The notes beneath the pieces are model-generated. The model made no database searches, was not told where the DNA came from, and saw only the letters and a list, made by a program, of their open reading frames with translations. DNA of 64,000 bases from an uncultured Oscillibacter sp. (lineage in GTDB: Bacteria; Bacillota; Clostridia; Oscillospirales; Oscillospiraceae): contig CAJTMG010000020.1 in NCBI GenBank assembly GCA_910577405.1, positions 4,564 through 68,563 on the forward strand, given 5' to 3'. The stretch's first letter is position 1. The number at the start of each line of letters is the position of its first letter. Below, in pieces: positions 7,114-14,999 of this stretch. A program made the translations under genes and the position numbers.

Positions 7114-9765
7114 ATGAAAAAAGAACTGCCGAAAGTCTACGAACCCCAGCAGGTGGAGGGCCGCATTTATGAGATGTGGGAGCAGGGCGGCTGTTTCAAG
7201 GGCGACCCGGACCGGAGCAAACAGCCCTTTTCCATCGTCATGCCCCCGCCCAACGTCACCGGACAGCTCCATATGGGCCACGCCATGGATTCCACCTTGC
7301 AGGACATTCTGACCCGTTTCAAGAGAATGCAGGGCTATTCTACCCTTTGGGTCCCGGGCGTCGACCATGCGGGCATTTCTACGCAGGTGAAGGTAGAGGA
7401 AGACCTGCGGGTAAACGAGGGCCTGAGCCGCTACGATCTGGGCCGGGAGAAATTCCTTCAGCGGGTCTGGAAGTGGAAGGAGAAGTATGGAGACCGCATT
7501 GTGCAGCAGCAGAAGAAGATGGGCGTGTCCTGCGACTGGTCCCGGTCCCGGTTCACGATGGATGAGGGACTGAGCAAAGCTGTCCGGGAGACCTTCTGCG
7601 AGCTGTACGACAAGGGTCTGATTTACAAGGGCAGCCGGATTATCAACTGGTGTCCCCACTGCATCACCGCCCTTTCTGACGCCGAGGTGGAGTACCAGGA
7701 CAAGCCCGGCCATCTCTGGCATATCCGTTATCCCCTGGCTGACGGTTCCGGCGATCTGGTAGTAGCCACAACCCGCCCGGAAACAATGATGGGCGATACC
7801 GGCGTAGCTGTCAACCCGGAGGACGAGCGGTTCAAACATCTGGTGGGCAAGACCTGCATCCTCCCTATTATGAACCGAGAGATTCCCATTGTGGCGGACG
7901 AATACGTGGAACTGGGCTTCGGCACCGGCGCGGTAAAGATGACCCCCGCCCACGATCCCAACGACTTCGAGGTTGGCCTGCGGCACAATCTGGAGACGAT
8001 CCGCTGCATTGCCGACGACGGTAAGATTAACGAAAACGGCGGGCCTTACAACGGCATGGACCGCTATGAATGCCGGAAAGCCATTATCAAGGATCTGGAA
8101 GAGCAGGGCTATCTGATTAAAACGGAGCCATATAGTCACAATGTGGGCACCTGCTACCGCTGCCATAACGACGTGGAGCCTCTGATTTCCGCTCAGTGGT
8201 TCGTCAAGATGGAGCCTCTGGCCAAGGAAGCCCTTCGAGTGGTCCGGGAAGGCGAAGTGAAGTTTGTTCCCGAGCGGTTCAGCAAGACCTATGTCAACTG
8301 GATGGAGAACGTCCACGACTGGTGCATTTCCCGTCAGCTCTGGTGGGGCCATCAGATTCCGGCCTGGTACTGCGGCGAATGCGGTCACATCAACGTCAGC
8401 CGGGAGGACCCCACAAAATGCGAAAAGTGCGGAAGCGCCAGCCTGACCCGGGACCCTGACGTGCTGGATACCTGGTTCAGCTCTGCCCTCTGGCCCTTCT
8501 CCACCCTGGGCTGGCCGGAAAAGACTGAGGATCTGGATTTCTACTATCCTACTTCCGTCATGGTTACCGGTTATGATATTATTTTCTTCTGGGTAGCCCG
8601 GATGATCTTTTCCGGCTGTGAGCAGATGAAGAAAATTCCCTTCCGCACGGTGCTGATTCACGGTCTGATCCGGGACGACAAGGGCCGCAAGATGTCCAAG
8701 TCCCTGGGCAACGGCATCGACCCCCTGGAAGTGGCCGAGAAGTATGGCGCGGACGCTCTGCGGTTCAATCTGATTACCGGCAACAGTCCTGGCAACGATA
8801 TGCGCTTCTACACGGAAAAATGCGAAGCTATGCGGAATTTTGCCAACAAGGTCTGGAACGCCAGCCGCTTTGTGATGATGAATCTGGGGGATATGACGGA
8901 ATACGCCCTTCCCGCCGCGCAAAAGCTGGAGCAGGAGGACAAATGGGCGCTGTCCAAGCTGAACGAATTGATTCAGGAAGTCACGGAAAACCTGGAGAGC
9001 TACGAGATCGGCGTGGCGTCCTCGAAGGTCTACGACTTCCTTTGGGACACCTACTGCGACTGGTATATTGAGCTGACCAAGACCCGCCTGAATGGAGAGG
9101 ACGCCGCCGCCAGGGATACCGCCCGGAATGTCCTCTGCTATGTTCTGACGGAATTGCTGAAGCTGCTCCATCCCTTCATGCCCTTCATCACGGAGGAAAT
9201 CTTCCAGGCTCTGCCCAAGGAAAAGGGTTCGGAGGATAAATTCCTGATGCTCTCCAAATGGCCGGAATATCAGGACGCTCTCAATTTCCCGGATGATGAG
9301 AATTCCATGGAGACTGTTATGGAGACCATCAAGGCCATCCGCGCCCGGCGTGCCGAGATGAATGTGCCGCCGTCCAAGAAAGCGGAAGTGCTTCTGGTAA
9401 CCTCGGCAGCGGAGCCTTACCAGCAGGGGATACACTTCCTCAAGCGGCTGGCCTACGCGTCTGAGGTGACCTTCTCCAACGTGCCCCCCGCCGACCTGAC
9501 CGGACAAGTGAGCGTTGTGACCCGAAACGCCGCCGCATACCTGCCCCTGAGCGAGCTGGTGGATGTGGCTGCGGAACGGGAGCGCATTGCAAAAGAAAAG
9601 GAGAAAGCGGAAAACGGTTTGCGCATCGTGGAACAGAAGCTGAAAAATGAGAAGTTTGTCTCCCGCGCGCCGGAAGCCGTGGTGAACGCCGAGAAGGAGA
9701 AAGCCGACAAGTACCGCGAACTGATCGCCAAGCTGGAGGAATCCGCCAAGGCGCTGGAGAACTGA
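7114..9765 (+). CDS. valS: valyl-tRNA synthetase
   Basis: A class I aminoacyl-tRNA synthetase of 883 residues, the usual family length, charging tRNA-Val in the cytoplasm. The HIGH motif appears as HMGH (near residue 54) in PPNVTGQLHMGHAMD, and KMSKS near residue 526 as GRKMSKSLGNGIDP. The editing (CP1) domain lies between them. A CGECGH...CEKCGS pair of CxxC motifs near 420-445 probably binds zinc. The last ~70 residues form the coiled-coil tRNA arm typical of ValRS. The ribosome site GAAGGAGAG precedes the ATG. Expression is expected to respond to uncharged tRNA-Val through the T-box more than 2 kb upstream. Confidence 0.98.
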   Translation: MKKELPKVYEPQQVEGRIYEMWEQGGCFKGDPDRSKQPFSIVMPPPNVTGQLHMGHAMDSTLQDILTRFKRMQGYSTLWVPGVDHAGISTQVKVEEDLRVNEGLSRYDLGREKFLQRVWKWKEKYGDRIVQQQKKMGVSCDWSRSRFTMDEGLSKAVRETFCELYDKGLIYKGSRIINWCPHCITALSDAEVEYQDKPGHLWHIRYPLADGSGDLVVATTRPETMMGDTGVAVNPEDERFKHLVGKTCILPIMNREIPIVADEYVELGFGTGAVKMTPAHDPNDFEVGLRHNLETIRCIADDGKINENGGPYNGMDRYECRKAIIKDLEEQGYLIKTEPYSHNVGTCYRCHNDVEPLISAQWFVKMEPLAKEALRVVREGEVKFVPERFSKTYVNWMENVHDWCISRQLWWGHQIPAWYCGECGHINVSREDPTKCEKCGSASLTRDPDVLDTWFSSALWPFSTLGWPEKTEDLDFYYPTSVMVTGYDIIFFWVARMIFSGCEQMKKIPFRTVLIHGLIRDDKGRKMSKSLGNGIDPLEVAEKYGADALRFNLITGNSPGNDMRFYTEKCEAMRNFANKVWNASRFVMMNLGDMTEYALPAAQKLEQEDKWALSKLNELIQEVTENLESYEIGVASSKVYDFLWDTYCDWYIELTKTRLNGEDAAARDTARNVLCYVLTELLKLLHPFMPFITEEIFQALPKEKGSEDKFLMLSKWPEYQDALNFPDDENSMETVMETIKAIRARRAEMNVPPSKKAEVLLVTSAAEPYQQGIHFLKRLAYASEVTFSNVPPADLTGQVSVVTRNAAAYLPLSELVDVAAERERIAKEKEKAENGLRIVEQKLKNEKFVSRAPEAVVNAEKEKADKYRELIAKLEESAKALEN

Positions 9766-9806
9766 ACCAAATAAAACTTTTCTTGATATTTTAAGGAGAT
9801 CGGTGC

Positions 9807-10523
9807 ATGAAACGCATGATATTGGCGCTGTTGATTGTCCTTCTGACGCTGTCCTGTACCGCCTGCGGGTCCCGGAATCCGCCGCCGGGGGAGCCTTCTG
9901 TTTCGGACGGAACCGCTGAACCGAATGTCCCGGAGAATCCGCCGGAAGATGAAGACGGCCTTTCACAGCCGGAGAAGATTCCTTTGGACGGACAGACGGT
10001 TTCCTACAATCAGTTCCCCATTCCGGAGGCGGCGGCTTACGGACTGACCGGCGAAGAGGCGCGATTGTATGAAGCGGCGGTCAGTCTGTTCAACCGCGAA
10101 AGCTGTCCTGAGTACTTTGCTTCTGACGAACACTTGTCTCTGATTCTGCCCGGCGTTGTGCTGTATGGCCAGTACGAGGCGGAAGACGGCGGCACGGCTT
10201 ATGTAGTGGGATTTGAACGCTGTTTCATCTATGATTTAGGAAGCGGACTCGAAGATATCAGCAGCCCGGCCTATACAAGCGATTGTTTGGGCGGTTTGGC
10301 GTTGCTGACGTTGGATGAAAACGGAATCCTTACTGCCTTTGACGAGTATGGCGATGGGGAAGACGAGTCGGCCGTTTACAGGATTTGCGGACCTTTGACG
10401 GAACTTGCGGAAGAAGCCCTTCAACCCGGCGGCGTTCAGGAGGAAGGAAAGACCCGGATTCCTGATGCGGAGGACGTGGAAGGACTGCTGCTGCCGTATC
10501 TGAATTACTATTTTGAGAACTGA
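9807..10523 (+). CDS. putative lipoprotein of unknown function
   Basis: A 238-residue secreted protein. The N-terminus MKRMILALLIVLLTLSCTAC is a lipoprotein signal with Cys20 as the likely lipidated residue, followed by a Pro/Glu-rich linker to about residue 65. The rest is a soluble, acidic domain with alternating strands; I do not recognise the fold. AAGGAGAT is the ribosome site. It lies 41 nt after valS and may be transcribed by read-through or separately; no promoter was evident. A strong bidirectional terminator follows. Confidence 0.72.
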   Translation: MKRMILALLIVLLTLSCTACGSRNPPPGEPSVSDGTAEPNVPENPPEDEDGLSQPEKIPLDGQTVSYNQFPIPEAAAYGLTGEEARLYEAAVSLFNRESCPEYFASDEHLSLILPGVVLYGQYEAEDGGTAYVVGFERCFIYDLGSGLEDISSPAYTSDCLGGLALLTLDENGILTAFDEYGDGEDESAVYRICGPLTELAEEALQPGGVQEEGKTRIPDAEDVEGLLLPYLNYYFEN

Positions 10524-10535
10524 GACAAAACAGAG

Positions 10536-10570
10536 AACCCGCCTGGCTTCAAGAACCGGGCGGGTTTTTT
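10536..10570. terminator. bidirectional intrinsic terminator
   Basis: AACCCGCC(T)GG at 10536-10546 pairs with CC(G)GGCGGGTT at 10556-10566 around a 9-nt loop, with six T on the plus strand. It separates the lipoprotein gene from the convergent minus-strand trk operon. Confidence 0.85.
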
Positions 10571-10591
10571 GTATGGACAGACACCGGGCCG

Positions 10592-11101
10592 TCAGTCGGG
10601 GTTGGATTCAGGGTGCAGGAAGGGCGTGTCCCCAGGCTGATAGGGCGGGCGGTCGGAGAAGACATCTTTTGCGCAAAGACAGACCCCCTCCATCATTTCG
10701 ATATATTCCGCCGCAACGCGATAGACTTCGTGATATTCCGCCTCGCCGACGTTCTTCACCGTAAATTTCAGCTCAATTTCCAGCCCATTCTTCTGCATGG
10801 CGTTCGCAAGGGCAGAAATCGCGCCGTCCTTGATGGAGAAGCTGTCGGGAGCGGTTCTGCGCATATCATCTTCCGTCATTTCATACAGCTCTTCAAAAAG
10901 GAACATCCCCAGAGGAATCTCGCTGCCGCCAAAGAATCCCGTCGGGCCTTCAAGGGAAAGAGGAGCGGCCAGGGACAGATAATCCCAATAGTAACCCATG
11001 CCCTCCAGTACAGGCTTGAGAAGGTCGCGTTCGGTCTGAGTCCAGCTGCCCTTCAGCTCCAATGTGCCGTATGCCAAGGAAGAGTAAGGTTTGTCATTCA
11101 T
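10592..11101 (-). CDS. uncharacterised 169-residue protein, last gene of the trk operon
   Basis: A soluble protein with no signal or membrane segment. The N-terminal MNDKPYSSLAYGTLELKG is followed by mixed helix and strand; the middle contains a Gly/Pro stretch GPTGFFGGSE and an acidic helix LFEELYEMTEDDMRR. I do not recognise a family. The start has GGAGG 7 nt upstream. The gene begins only 25 nt after trkH on the same strand, so it is probably co-transcribed with trkA-trkH, but nothing visible links it to potassium transport. Confidence 0.7.
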   Translation of the reverse strand: MNDKPYSSLAYGTLELKGSWTQTERDLLKPVLEGMGYYWDYLSLAAPLSLEGPTGFFGGSEIPLGMFLFEELYEMTEDDMRRTAPDSFSIKDGAISALANAMQKNGLEIELKFTVKNVGEAEYHEVYRVAAEYIEMMEGVCLCAKDVFSDRPPYQPGDTPFLHPESNPD

Positions 11102-11126
11102 AAAAATACCTCCATAAACAGAGTTG

Positions 11127-12581
11127 TTATATCCGCCGGATAATCCGCCCGCGCTTCCAGATAGAGGGGGCGAAAAGCAGCAGCATAGGGAAGATCTCCA
11201 GACGTCCCACCAGCATATCAAAGGACAGCAGGAGCTTGGAGGTCCAGGAGAACTGTGAGAAGTTTCCTGTTGGCCCCACCATTTCCAGACCCGGCCCGAT
11301 ATTGTTGATGCAGGCGGTCAGGGCGGTGAAGGTGGTCACAAGGTCGAACTGCTCCAGGCTCAGAATCAGAAAGGAGACCGTAAATACCAGCAGATAGACC
11401 GAGAGAAAGACATGGACGCCGCGGATATTCTGGTCTGTCATTGGTTTGCCCTCAAATCTAGTGGTAGTGATGGCGTTGGGATGGAGCATCTTGCGCATAT
11501 CGTTCCAGGAGCTCTTCACCAGCATGACAATCCGGGCCACCTTGATGCCGCCGCCAGTGGACCCCGCGCAGGCACCGATAAACATAATGACCACCAGAAT
11601 ACCTTTTGAGAAGGAGGGCCAGAGGTTGAAATCCGCCGTAGCATAGCCGGTGGTGGTAATGATGGAGGCGACCTGGAAGAAGGAATACCGAAGGCTTTCT
11701 GCAAAGGAGCCGTACATATGCCAGATATCCAGGGCAATGGCAAGGACCGCCCCCGTCACAATCAGCAGATATGCCCGAAGCTCCTCGGAACGGAAGACCT
11801 CCCGGAAGCGGCGGATCAGCAGGAAGTAGTAAAGATTGAAGTTGACGCCGAAGAGCAGCATAAAGACGCCAATCACAATATCAAAATAGACGTTGTCATA
11901 GGCCCCCACGCTCAAATCCCGATTGCTGAAGCCGCCTGTGCCCGCGGAGCCGAAAGAATGAATGCAGGAATCAAACAGCGGCATCCCTCCCAGAAGCAGC
12001 AAGATGATCTCAATCACCGTCATAGCCAGATAAATGCCATAGAGGATTTTTGCAGTGTCGCTCATACGGCTCACCAGCTTGCCCACCGACGGCCCCGGCA
12101 TTTCCGCCCGAAGCAGATGCATTCCATGTCCGTCGGTCATAGGCAGCACGGCCATCACGAACACCAGCACACCCATGCCGCCGACCCAATGGGTAAAGCT
12201 GCGCCAAAAGAGAATACCCTTCCCCAGAGGTTCCACCGCGGTCAGGATGGTGGCCCCGGTGGTGGTGAAGCCGGAGACCGTCTCAAAGAAAGCGTCGATA
12301 AAATTCGGAATATCCCCGGAAATCACAAAAGGCAGCGCGCCGAACAAAGACATACCCACCCAAGCCAGCGCCACCACCGCGAAGCCGTCCCGGGCATAAA
12401 GGGAGGTCTGTTTCGGCTTCCTGCAAAGAACCAGGCCCGTCAGACCCAAAGCCAGCATTGGCAGCAGGAAAGGCGTCAGGGGTTCCCGGTACAGGGCCGA
12501 CACCAGAAGGGGCAGCAGCAGCAGAATGCCCTCCGTCCAGAGGATGCGGCTGATGACGTAGCCGATCATTTTATAATTCAA
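11127..12581 (-). CDS. trkH: TrkH/KtrB family potassium uptake channel subunit
   Basis: An integral membrane K+-translocating subunit of 484 residues with about ten transmembrane helices. Four repeated pore regions show the selectivity-filter pattern: SGFTTTGATI near residue 106, SAGTGGFSN near 213, and STGGGIKVARI near 333 after the ITTTGYATADF loop. The upstream gene encodes the cytoplasmic TrkA regulator, giving a complete Trk-type uptake system. TrkH begins 13 nt after trkA. The C-terminus ends with a basic tail facing the cytoplasm. Confidence 0.93.
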   Translation of the reverse strand: MNYKMIGYVISRILWTEGILLLLPLLVSALYREPLTPFLLPMLALGLTGLVLCRKPKQTSLYARDGFAVVALAWVGMSLFGALPFVISGDIPNFIDAFFETVSGFTTTGATILTAVEPLGKGILFWRSFTHWVGGMGVLVFVMAVLPMTDGHGMHLLRAEMPGPSVGKLVSRMSDTAKILYGIYLAMTVIEIILLLLGGMPLFDSCIHSFGSAGTGGFSNRDLSVGAYDNVYFDIVIGVFMLLFGVNFNLYYFLLIRRFREVFRSEELRAYLLIVTGAVLAIALDIWHMYGSFAESLRYSFFQVASIITTTGYATADFNLWPSFSKGILVVIMFIGACAGSTGGGIKVARIVMLVKSSWNDMRKMLHPNAITTTRFEGKPMTDQNIRGVHVFLSVYLLVFTVSFLILSLEQFDLVTTFTALTACINNIGPGLEMVGPTGNFSQFSWTSKLLLSFDMLVGRLEIFPMLLLFAPSIWKRGRIIRRI

Positions 12582-12594
12582 CGAAGCGTCCCCC

Positions 12595-13959
12595 TTACTG
12601 CAAAATATCGTGAATGTCCTGAAGGGAAGTGTCCGTAGTCACAACGATCACGTCGTCTCCCGGGCTGAGGGAGTCATTGCCGGAGGGTATGATGATCTTT
12701 CCGTTCTGCTGCACGATGCCCGCCAGAAGCAGACCGTTCCGCAGCTTCAGATCCTTCAGAGGCACGCCAATAAAGGGCACGTCTGCCGTCACGCCGAACT
12801 CCAGCGCCTCCACCGCGCCGTCCACCAGCCTGTGCAGGGTCTTGATCTTTGCCCCCGACGCGCTCTCCATGGCCCGGACATACTGCACAATCAGCTCCGT
12901 GGTGGTGGAGCGGGCGGAAATCACGCTGTCGATCATGCTCTCGTTGCTCACCAGGTCCACCAGGGATTTCCGGTTGATTTTCGCCACTACTTTACAGTTT
13001 TGGGCCTGTTTCGCGGCGCACATACTCATTAGAATATTGGCCTCGTCGATACCCGTGATGGCGACAAAGGCGTCCGTCTGCTGGATGCCCTCTTCATGGA
13101 GCAAATCGCTGTCGGTGCCGTCGCCTACGATCACAAGGGCCTTTGGAAGCTGTTCGCTGATCTGGATGCACCGCTGCTCGTTCTGGTCGATGATCTTCAC
13201 GGACATACCCATATTCAGCAGCTCCGACGCCAGATAGTAGCAGATTTTGCTGGCGCCCACGATGGTCACAGAGGACGCCTTGCTGCGGAATACCCCCAGC
13301 TGGCGGAAAAACTGGGCGATCTGACTGGGCGATGAGGTAAGGTAAATCTTATCCCCGGCTTTCAGAACGAAGTCGCCGGAGGGAATGTATGTCTCACCCT
13401 TCCGGGACACAGCGCAGATCAGCACCCGGACCCGGATATTTCGATAGAGGTCCACCAACTGGAGCCCGTCCAGCGCGGAGTCTGCCGGGAGACGGTACTC
13501 CACCAGCTCCAGACGGCCCTTGGAGAAGGATTCCACCTTCATGGCGGCGGGGAAGCGGAGCACCCGGGCGATTTCTCTGGCCGCAGCCCGTTCCGGGTTG
13601 ATGGTCATGGACAGTCCCAGCTCCCCCCGCATGAACCGGAGCTGCTTTTCATATTCCGGGTTTCGGATACGGGCGATGGTATGCCGGGCCCCCATCTTTT
13701 TGGCCACCAGACAGGAGAGGATATTCAGCTCATCACTGGAGGTGGTGGCAATCAGCAGTTCGCCCTTGTCCACCTCCGCCTCCTTCTGCACGTCAAAGAC
13801 CGCCCCGTTTCCGCAGACCCCCATCACGTCGTATATATTGATGATATTGTCTATCAGCTTCTGATCCTGGTCGATGACCGTCACATTATGACCGTCGGCG
13901 GAAAGCTGCTGCGTCAGGGCGGAGCCAACCTTGCCCGCGCCCACTATGGTAATTTTCAT
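12595..13959 (-). CDS. trkA: TrkA, NAD-binding regulatory subunit of potassium uptake
   Basis: A 454-residue cytoplasmic protein built of two RCK units. The first Rossmann fold starts MKITIVGAGKVGSALTQQL with VIDQDQ at the end of the second strand. A second Rossmann fold begins near residue 228 (VTIVGASKICYYLASEL). Each is followed by an RCK_C domain (LDGLQLVDL...GDKIYL and FIGVPLKDL...GDDVIVV). It gates the TrkH channel in response to NAD(H) or nucleotides in related systems. I chose the ATG 4 codons inside the longest frame, because the upstream ATG overlaps the GGAGGG ribosome site. Confidence 0.93.
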   Translation of the reverse strand: MKITIVGAGKVGSALTQQLSADGHNVTVIDQDQKLIDNIINIYDVMGVCGNGAVFDVQKEAEVDKGELLIATTSSDELNILSCLVAKKMGARHTIARIRNPEYEKQLRFMRGELGLSMTINPERAAAREIARVLRFPAAMKVESFSKGRLELVEYRLPADSALDGLQLVDLYRNIRVRVLICAVSRKGETYIPSGDFVLKAGDKIYLTSSPSQIAQFFRQLGVFRSKASSVTIVGASKICYYLASELLNMGMSVKIIDQNEQRCIQISEQLPKALVIVGDGTDSDLLHEEGIQQTDAFVAITGIDEANILMSMCAAKQAQNCKVVAKINRKSLVDLVSNESMIDSVISARSTTTELIVQYVRAMESASGAKIKTLHRLVDGAVEALEFGVTADVPFIGVPLKDLKLRNGLLLAGIVQQNGKIIIPSGNDSLSPGDDVIVVTTDTSLQDIHDILQ

Positions 13960-14011
13960 ATTTCCCTCCATTAAGGAACTCCTGAGATTGCCGGAACCAA
14001 ATCTACAGCAA

Positions 14012-14040
14012 ATTATATAGGAAACCGCCTCAAAAAGAAA
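14012..14040 (-). promoter_or_regulatory. candidate promoter of the trk operon
   Basis: On the minus strand a consensus TATAAT (14012-14017) stands about 50 nt upstream of trkA. A poor -35 box, TTTCTT (14035-14040), lies 17 nt further upstream. The region is shared with the divergent fatty-acid operon. Confidence 0.4.
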
Positions 14041-14063
14041 TACCTATTTGATAAAAATTTTCC

Positions 14064-14092
14064 TTGACAAGCGGGGAGGCGGCGTGTAAAAT
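14064..14092 (+). promoter_or_regulatory. sigma-A promoter of the fatty-acid synthesis operon
   Basis: Perfect TTGACA (14064-14069), a 17-nt spacer and TAAAAT (14087-14092). Transcription should begin near 14099, inside the left arm of a large palindrome. No comparable promoter was seen further down the operon until the MarR gene. Confidence 0.8.
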
Positions 14093-14096
14093 AAGT

Positions 14097-14136
14097 TCAA
14101 ATATTTTAATTAAAAATTTTTAGTTAAAATATTTGA
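14097..14136 (+). promoter_or_regulatory. 40-bp AT-rich palindrome at the fab operon start site
   Basis: The two halves (14097-14116 and 14117-14136) are reverse complements at 19 of 20 positions; the only exception (14110/14123) would be a U-G pair in RNA. The outer arms are TCAAATATTTTAA and TTAAAATATTTGA. It begins 4 nt after the -10 box. It could be a protein operator, for example for the FabT-like MarR protein encoded at the end of the operon, or a 5' hairpin that protects the mRNA. The TCAAAT/ATTTGA arms recall FabT sites, which is inference. Confidence 0.7.
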
Positions 14137-14166
14137 TATTTCGACATACGAGGAGAAGATTCGACA

Positions 14167-14397
14167 ATGGAATTTGAAAAGATGCGCGATATCATCGTAG
14201 AAACCCTGGCCTGCGACGCGGAGCAGGTGACCCTGGAGGCTTCCCTGGCCGACGACCTGGGCGCGGATTCCCTGGCGGCCGTAGAGCTGGTCATGGCTCT
14301 GGAGGAGGCCAGCGGCATTAAGATCGATGATGCCGACGTAGCCGGGCTGAAGACCGTGGGCGATATCGTGAAGTATCTGGAGGCCCACAAAGCGTAA
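14167..14397 (+). CDS. acpP: acyl carrier protein
   Basis: A 76-residue acidic four-helix carrier that holds growing acyl chains on a 4'-phosphopantetheine arm. The attachment site is Ser35 in GADSLAAVEL. Length and composition are normal for the family. It is the first gene of the operon, with AGGAGAAG as ribosome site. A hairpin in the following gap may allow acp, which is needed in excess, to be expressed more strongly than the distal genes; that is inference. Confidence 0.96.
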   Translation: MEFEKMRDIIVETLACDAEQVTLEASLADDLGADSLAAVELVMALEEASGIKIDDADVAGLKTVGDIVKYLEAHKA

Positions 14398-14407
14398 CAG
14401 GAAGTAC

Positions 14408-14462
14408 GGCGGGAAACGGGAGATATTCAGACAGAGAGAAAATATATTTCCCATTTCCCGCC
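14408..14462 (+). repeat. intergenic hairpin between acpP and accB
   Basis: An imperfect inverted repeat. GGCGGGAAACGGGAGATATT (14408-14427) pairs with 14441-14462 around a 13-nt loop, with one mismatch and one wobble. It is not followed by a T-run, so a strong terminator is unlikely; an mRNA processing or stability element is more plausible. Confidence 0.65.
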
Positions 14463-14558
14463 TCTTCACATCTGCTGGATTTGAGACGGGAAATATCTTT
14501 GAAAAAATTTCCTGTCATCCATCTATTCACTCCTGTCGAACCCAAAAGAGGAGGGGCT

Positions 14559-14999
14559 ATGAATTATCAGGAAGTATATGATTTGATCGCCCGGTTTGAC
14601 GCCAGCGGACTGCAAACGCTGAAGCTGTCCAACGGCGATTTCAGTATAGAGATGGAAAAACCCGTTCCCGAAGCGCCTGCCGCCGTGCCAGTATTCGCGC
14701 CTGCGGCAGTCCCTGGAGCAATTCCGGCGCAGGCTCCCCAGACCCCGGCGGCGGAGGAAGGACTGACCATCGACGCGCCCCTTGTGGGAACCTTCTACGC
14801 GGCCCCGGCTCCGGACCAGCCGCCGTTTGTCTCCGAAGGCTCCCAGGTGAAGAAGGGCCAGACGGTCTGCCTGATCGAGGCCATGAAGACCATGATTGAG
14901 GTCCCCGCGCCGCAGGACTGCGTGATTGAGACCGTGCTGAAGGCCAACGGCGAGCTTGCCTCCTTTGGGGAAGCGCTGATGCGGTGCAGGCCATGCTGA
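14559..14999 (+). CDS. accB: biotin carboxyl carrier protein of acetyl-CoA carboxylase
   Basis: A 146-residue protein carrying covalent biotin on the Lys of EAMKT (about residue 110). The N-terminal part holds conserved helices (VYDLIARFDASGLQTLKL) and is joined by an Ala/Pro-rich flexible linker (about residues 35-70) to the biotinyl domain that begins near APLVGTFYAAP. The start follows AAGAGGAGGGG. The extreme C-terminus (ALMRCRPC) departs from the usual ending of the family, and the stop codon overlaps the accC start by 7 nt. It works with AccC, AccD and AccA encoded next. Confidence 0.93.
   Translation: MNYQEVYDLIARFDASGLQTLKLSNGDFSIEMEKPVPEAPAAVPVFAPAAVPGAIPAQAPQTPAAEEGLTIDAPLVGTFYAAPAPDQPPFVSEGSQVKKGQTVCLIEAMKTMIEVPAPQDCVIETVLKANGELASFGEALMRCRPC

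Noticed and set aside
7093..9966. 957-codon open frame antisense to valS
   Set aside because: No recognisable domain and no start signal; valS on the other strand is complete.
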